From Gammaproteobacteria bacterium (GTDB taxonomy: Bacteria > Pseudomonadota > Gammaproteobacteria > QNFN01), in the NCBI GenBank assembly GCA_003645555.1, contig QNFN01000141.1:1-5688 (forward strand): 5,688 nt of DNA. Reading direction: 5' to 3'. Within the stretch, counting starts at the first letter, position 1; the number at the start of each line of letters is the position of its first letter. The notes beneath the pieces were generated by a model. The model did not search any database. It had not been told where the DNA came from and was given only the letters and a program-made list of their open reading frames with translations. Both the position numbers and the translations under genes were made by a program. Shown one piece after another: positions 4,471 through 5,688 of the stretch.

Positions 4471-5688
4471 TCATTTCCGCTCGCGGTAGTCGAGCACCTC
4501 GGTCACCGGCAGCGCAGCGACGTCACGGTACTTGGTGTCATTAATCTGTCGTGCCTCGACCAGGTTGCCGATACGCGCGAAAGTTGAGCTGACCAGGATC
4601 TCCTCGCCGTCTGATCCCTGGCGGCGCACACCGAAGGTGAGGCGGTCGCGTTCTTCGCAGGAGAGACGGCCGAGGACGTTCTTGGTCACCCAGATGGTGC
4701 CCTCGGTAGCGAAGTCGCTCAGCCGTGAGGCGTTGTTGATGGTGTCGCCGAGAGCCGTGAACTCGAGGTGGGTCGGCGTCTGGTAGGTGCCGAACCACTC
4801 CTGGCCCTCGTCGATGCCGATGTTCACGCGCAACCGGTTGACCCAGTTCTTCTTGCGCGTCCAGCGGTCGTCGATCTCGCGCATCTTTTCGCGCATCTCG
4901 ACCCCGCAGCGCACCGTGTTCATGACGTAGTTGGAATCGGGCTGGGGTAGGAAGTAATAGAGCATGCCGTCACCGACATGCTTGCCGTGGGTAGCGTAGT
5001 AGCGCCGCAGCAGCGGTTCCATCGACGACCAGACCTCGTTGATCAGCTCGAAATACTCCTCTGGAGGCAATTCCGCGCAGATCTTGCACGAGCCCTGCAG
5101 GTCAGCGGTGAGCACAGCGAGTTGGGTCAGGTGCGGGCGACGCTTTTTGAGCAGGTCGCGGATGACCAGGTCACGGCGGGCCAGCAGGGTCAGGATCGAG
5201 TCCTGGTCCTCGGTCAGCGGGACGTAGGTAAAGAAAAGCCCCTCGCGGAAGAACGAGCAGTAGAGCTTGAACCACTGCGCAGGCTGGCCCGGGGCGGCAA
5301 GGTTCACCTCGGTGCCGAGGACACCGCCCTCGGCCCCGGCCTCCTCGATATCCTCGAAAGACTGGATCAGGTGGTTGGCCAGGCGGCGGTCATCCCCATG
5401 GGCCACGGCGAGCAACTGCTCCTGGCTGAGGAAGTTCTTGGCCACGGCCAGGTGGAAGCGGGCCAGCTCGTCCCAACCCTCGAAGCGGTTACTCAGGCCG
5501 GTCTGGATAAAGGCACGAAACAGGCTGCGGCCATCGACCAGGTCATCTCCCTGGGGTACGCCGAAGAACTCGTCGAGGGCACGGGCGTTGCTCCATTCCA
5601 GTTCAAAACGGCGGTTGACCATGTAGGCCGGGTAGGCGAGATCCTCGACGGTCAGGCGCAACGGGCCGTCGAGCTGTATCGGCTTATA
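4471..5688 (-). CDS. Class III adenylate cyclase with N-terminal PAS-like sensor region (5' end beyond the window)
   Basis: The frame is open to the window edge, so the start is not visible; a TTG at 5661 in this frame is only an internal possibility. Numbering from that TTG, residues 8-150 are a PAS-like region: YPAYMVNRRFELEWSN (10-25) has the pattern of a ligand-sensing strand pair, and SLFRAF...WDELARFHLAVAK (47-75) resembles MmyB-type regulator ligand-binding domains. Residues 180-345 form the cyclase domain. The two metal-binding aspartates are D187 (TADLQG) and D231 (KHVGDG), the adenine-selecting pair is K227 and T302 (FTALGD), and the transition-state residues are N309 and R313 (TINNASR). 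With Lys/Thr rather than Glu/Cys, ATP to cAMP is the expected reaction, in a homodimer. No membrane segment is visible, so the visible part appears cytoplasmic. A region of about 50 residues follows the catalytic core. It converges on the small gene, with the hairpin between them. Confidence 0.93.
   Translation of the reverse strand, partial: YKPIQLDGPLRLTVEDLAYPAYMVNRRFELEWSNARALDEFFGVPQGDDLVDGRSLFRAFIQTGLSNRFEGWDELARFHLAVAKNFLSQEQLLAVAHGDDRRLANHLIQSFEDIEEAGAEGGVLGTEVNLAAPGQPAQWFKLYCSFFREGLFFTYVPLTEDQDSILTLLARRDLVIRDLLKKRRPHLTQLAVLTADLQGSCKICAELPPEEYFELINEVWSSMEPLLRRYYATHGKHVGDGMLYYFLPQPDSNYVMNTVRCGVEMREKMREIDDRWTRKKNWVNRLRVNIGIDEGQEWFGTYQTPTHLEFTALGDTINNASRLSDFATEGTIWVTKNVLGRLSCEERDRLTFGVRRQGSDGEEILVSSTFARIGNLVEARQINDTKYRDVAALPVTEVLDYRERK

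Noticed and set aside
5659..5661. TTG as start codon of the cyclase
   Set aside because: The frame continues upstream without a stop to the window edge (residues YKPIQLDGP precede it), so the gene is most likely truncated by the window rather than starting here.

Overview
The window is GC-rich (mid-60s percent by eye) and coding-dense. It carries an ordinary bacterial lipobox, Sec and Tat-like signal peptides and AAGGA/GGGAG ribosome binding sites. This suits a high-GC proteobacterium, perhaps a gammaproteobacterium. That placement is an impression from protein style; no rRNA or other taxonomic marker is present. No tRNA, CRISPR array, insertion sequence or transposase was seen.

Right to left on the minus strand, 3885 down to position 1 looks like one operon of at least four genes: a secreted protein with a long Gly/Ser/Asp-rich middle (2971-3885), an outer-membrane-type lipoprotein (1741-2955), a single-pass inner-membrane protein with a helical-repeat periplasmic domain and a PEGA-like C-terminus (238-1734), and a fourth gene whose first 80 codons lie at 1-241 before the window ends. 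The gaps are 15-18 nt, 6 nt and an ATGA stop/start overlap, so co-transcription and translational coupling are likely. The predicted products occupy periplasm/exterior, outer membrane and inner membrane, which suggests a cell-envelope assembly of unknown function.

The 231-nt gap 3886-4116 separates this operon from a divergent small gene. It holds a candidate sigma70-like promoter for the operon, two perfect palindromes and a GATCACGT direct repeat, so it is probably the regulatory hub. The small plus-strand gene (4117-4434) encodes a 105-residue protein with a twin-arginine-type signal and a C-terminal membrane helix. A strong hairpin (4443-4469) ends it just before the convergent gene.

The right part (4471-5688, minus) is a class III nucleotide cyclase, cut by the window edge at its N-terminus. 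It has an N-terminal PAS-like sensor region and a complete catalytic residue set, and most likely makes cAMP. It converges on the small gene and is not part of the envelope operon. A functional link to the operon is only suggested by proximity.
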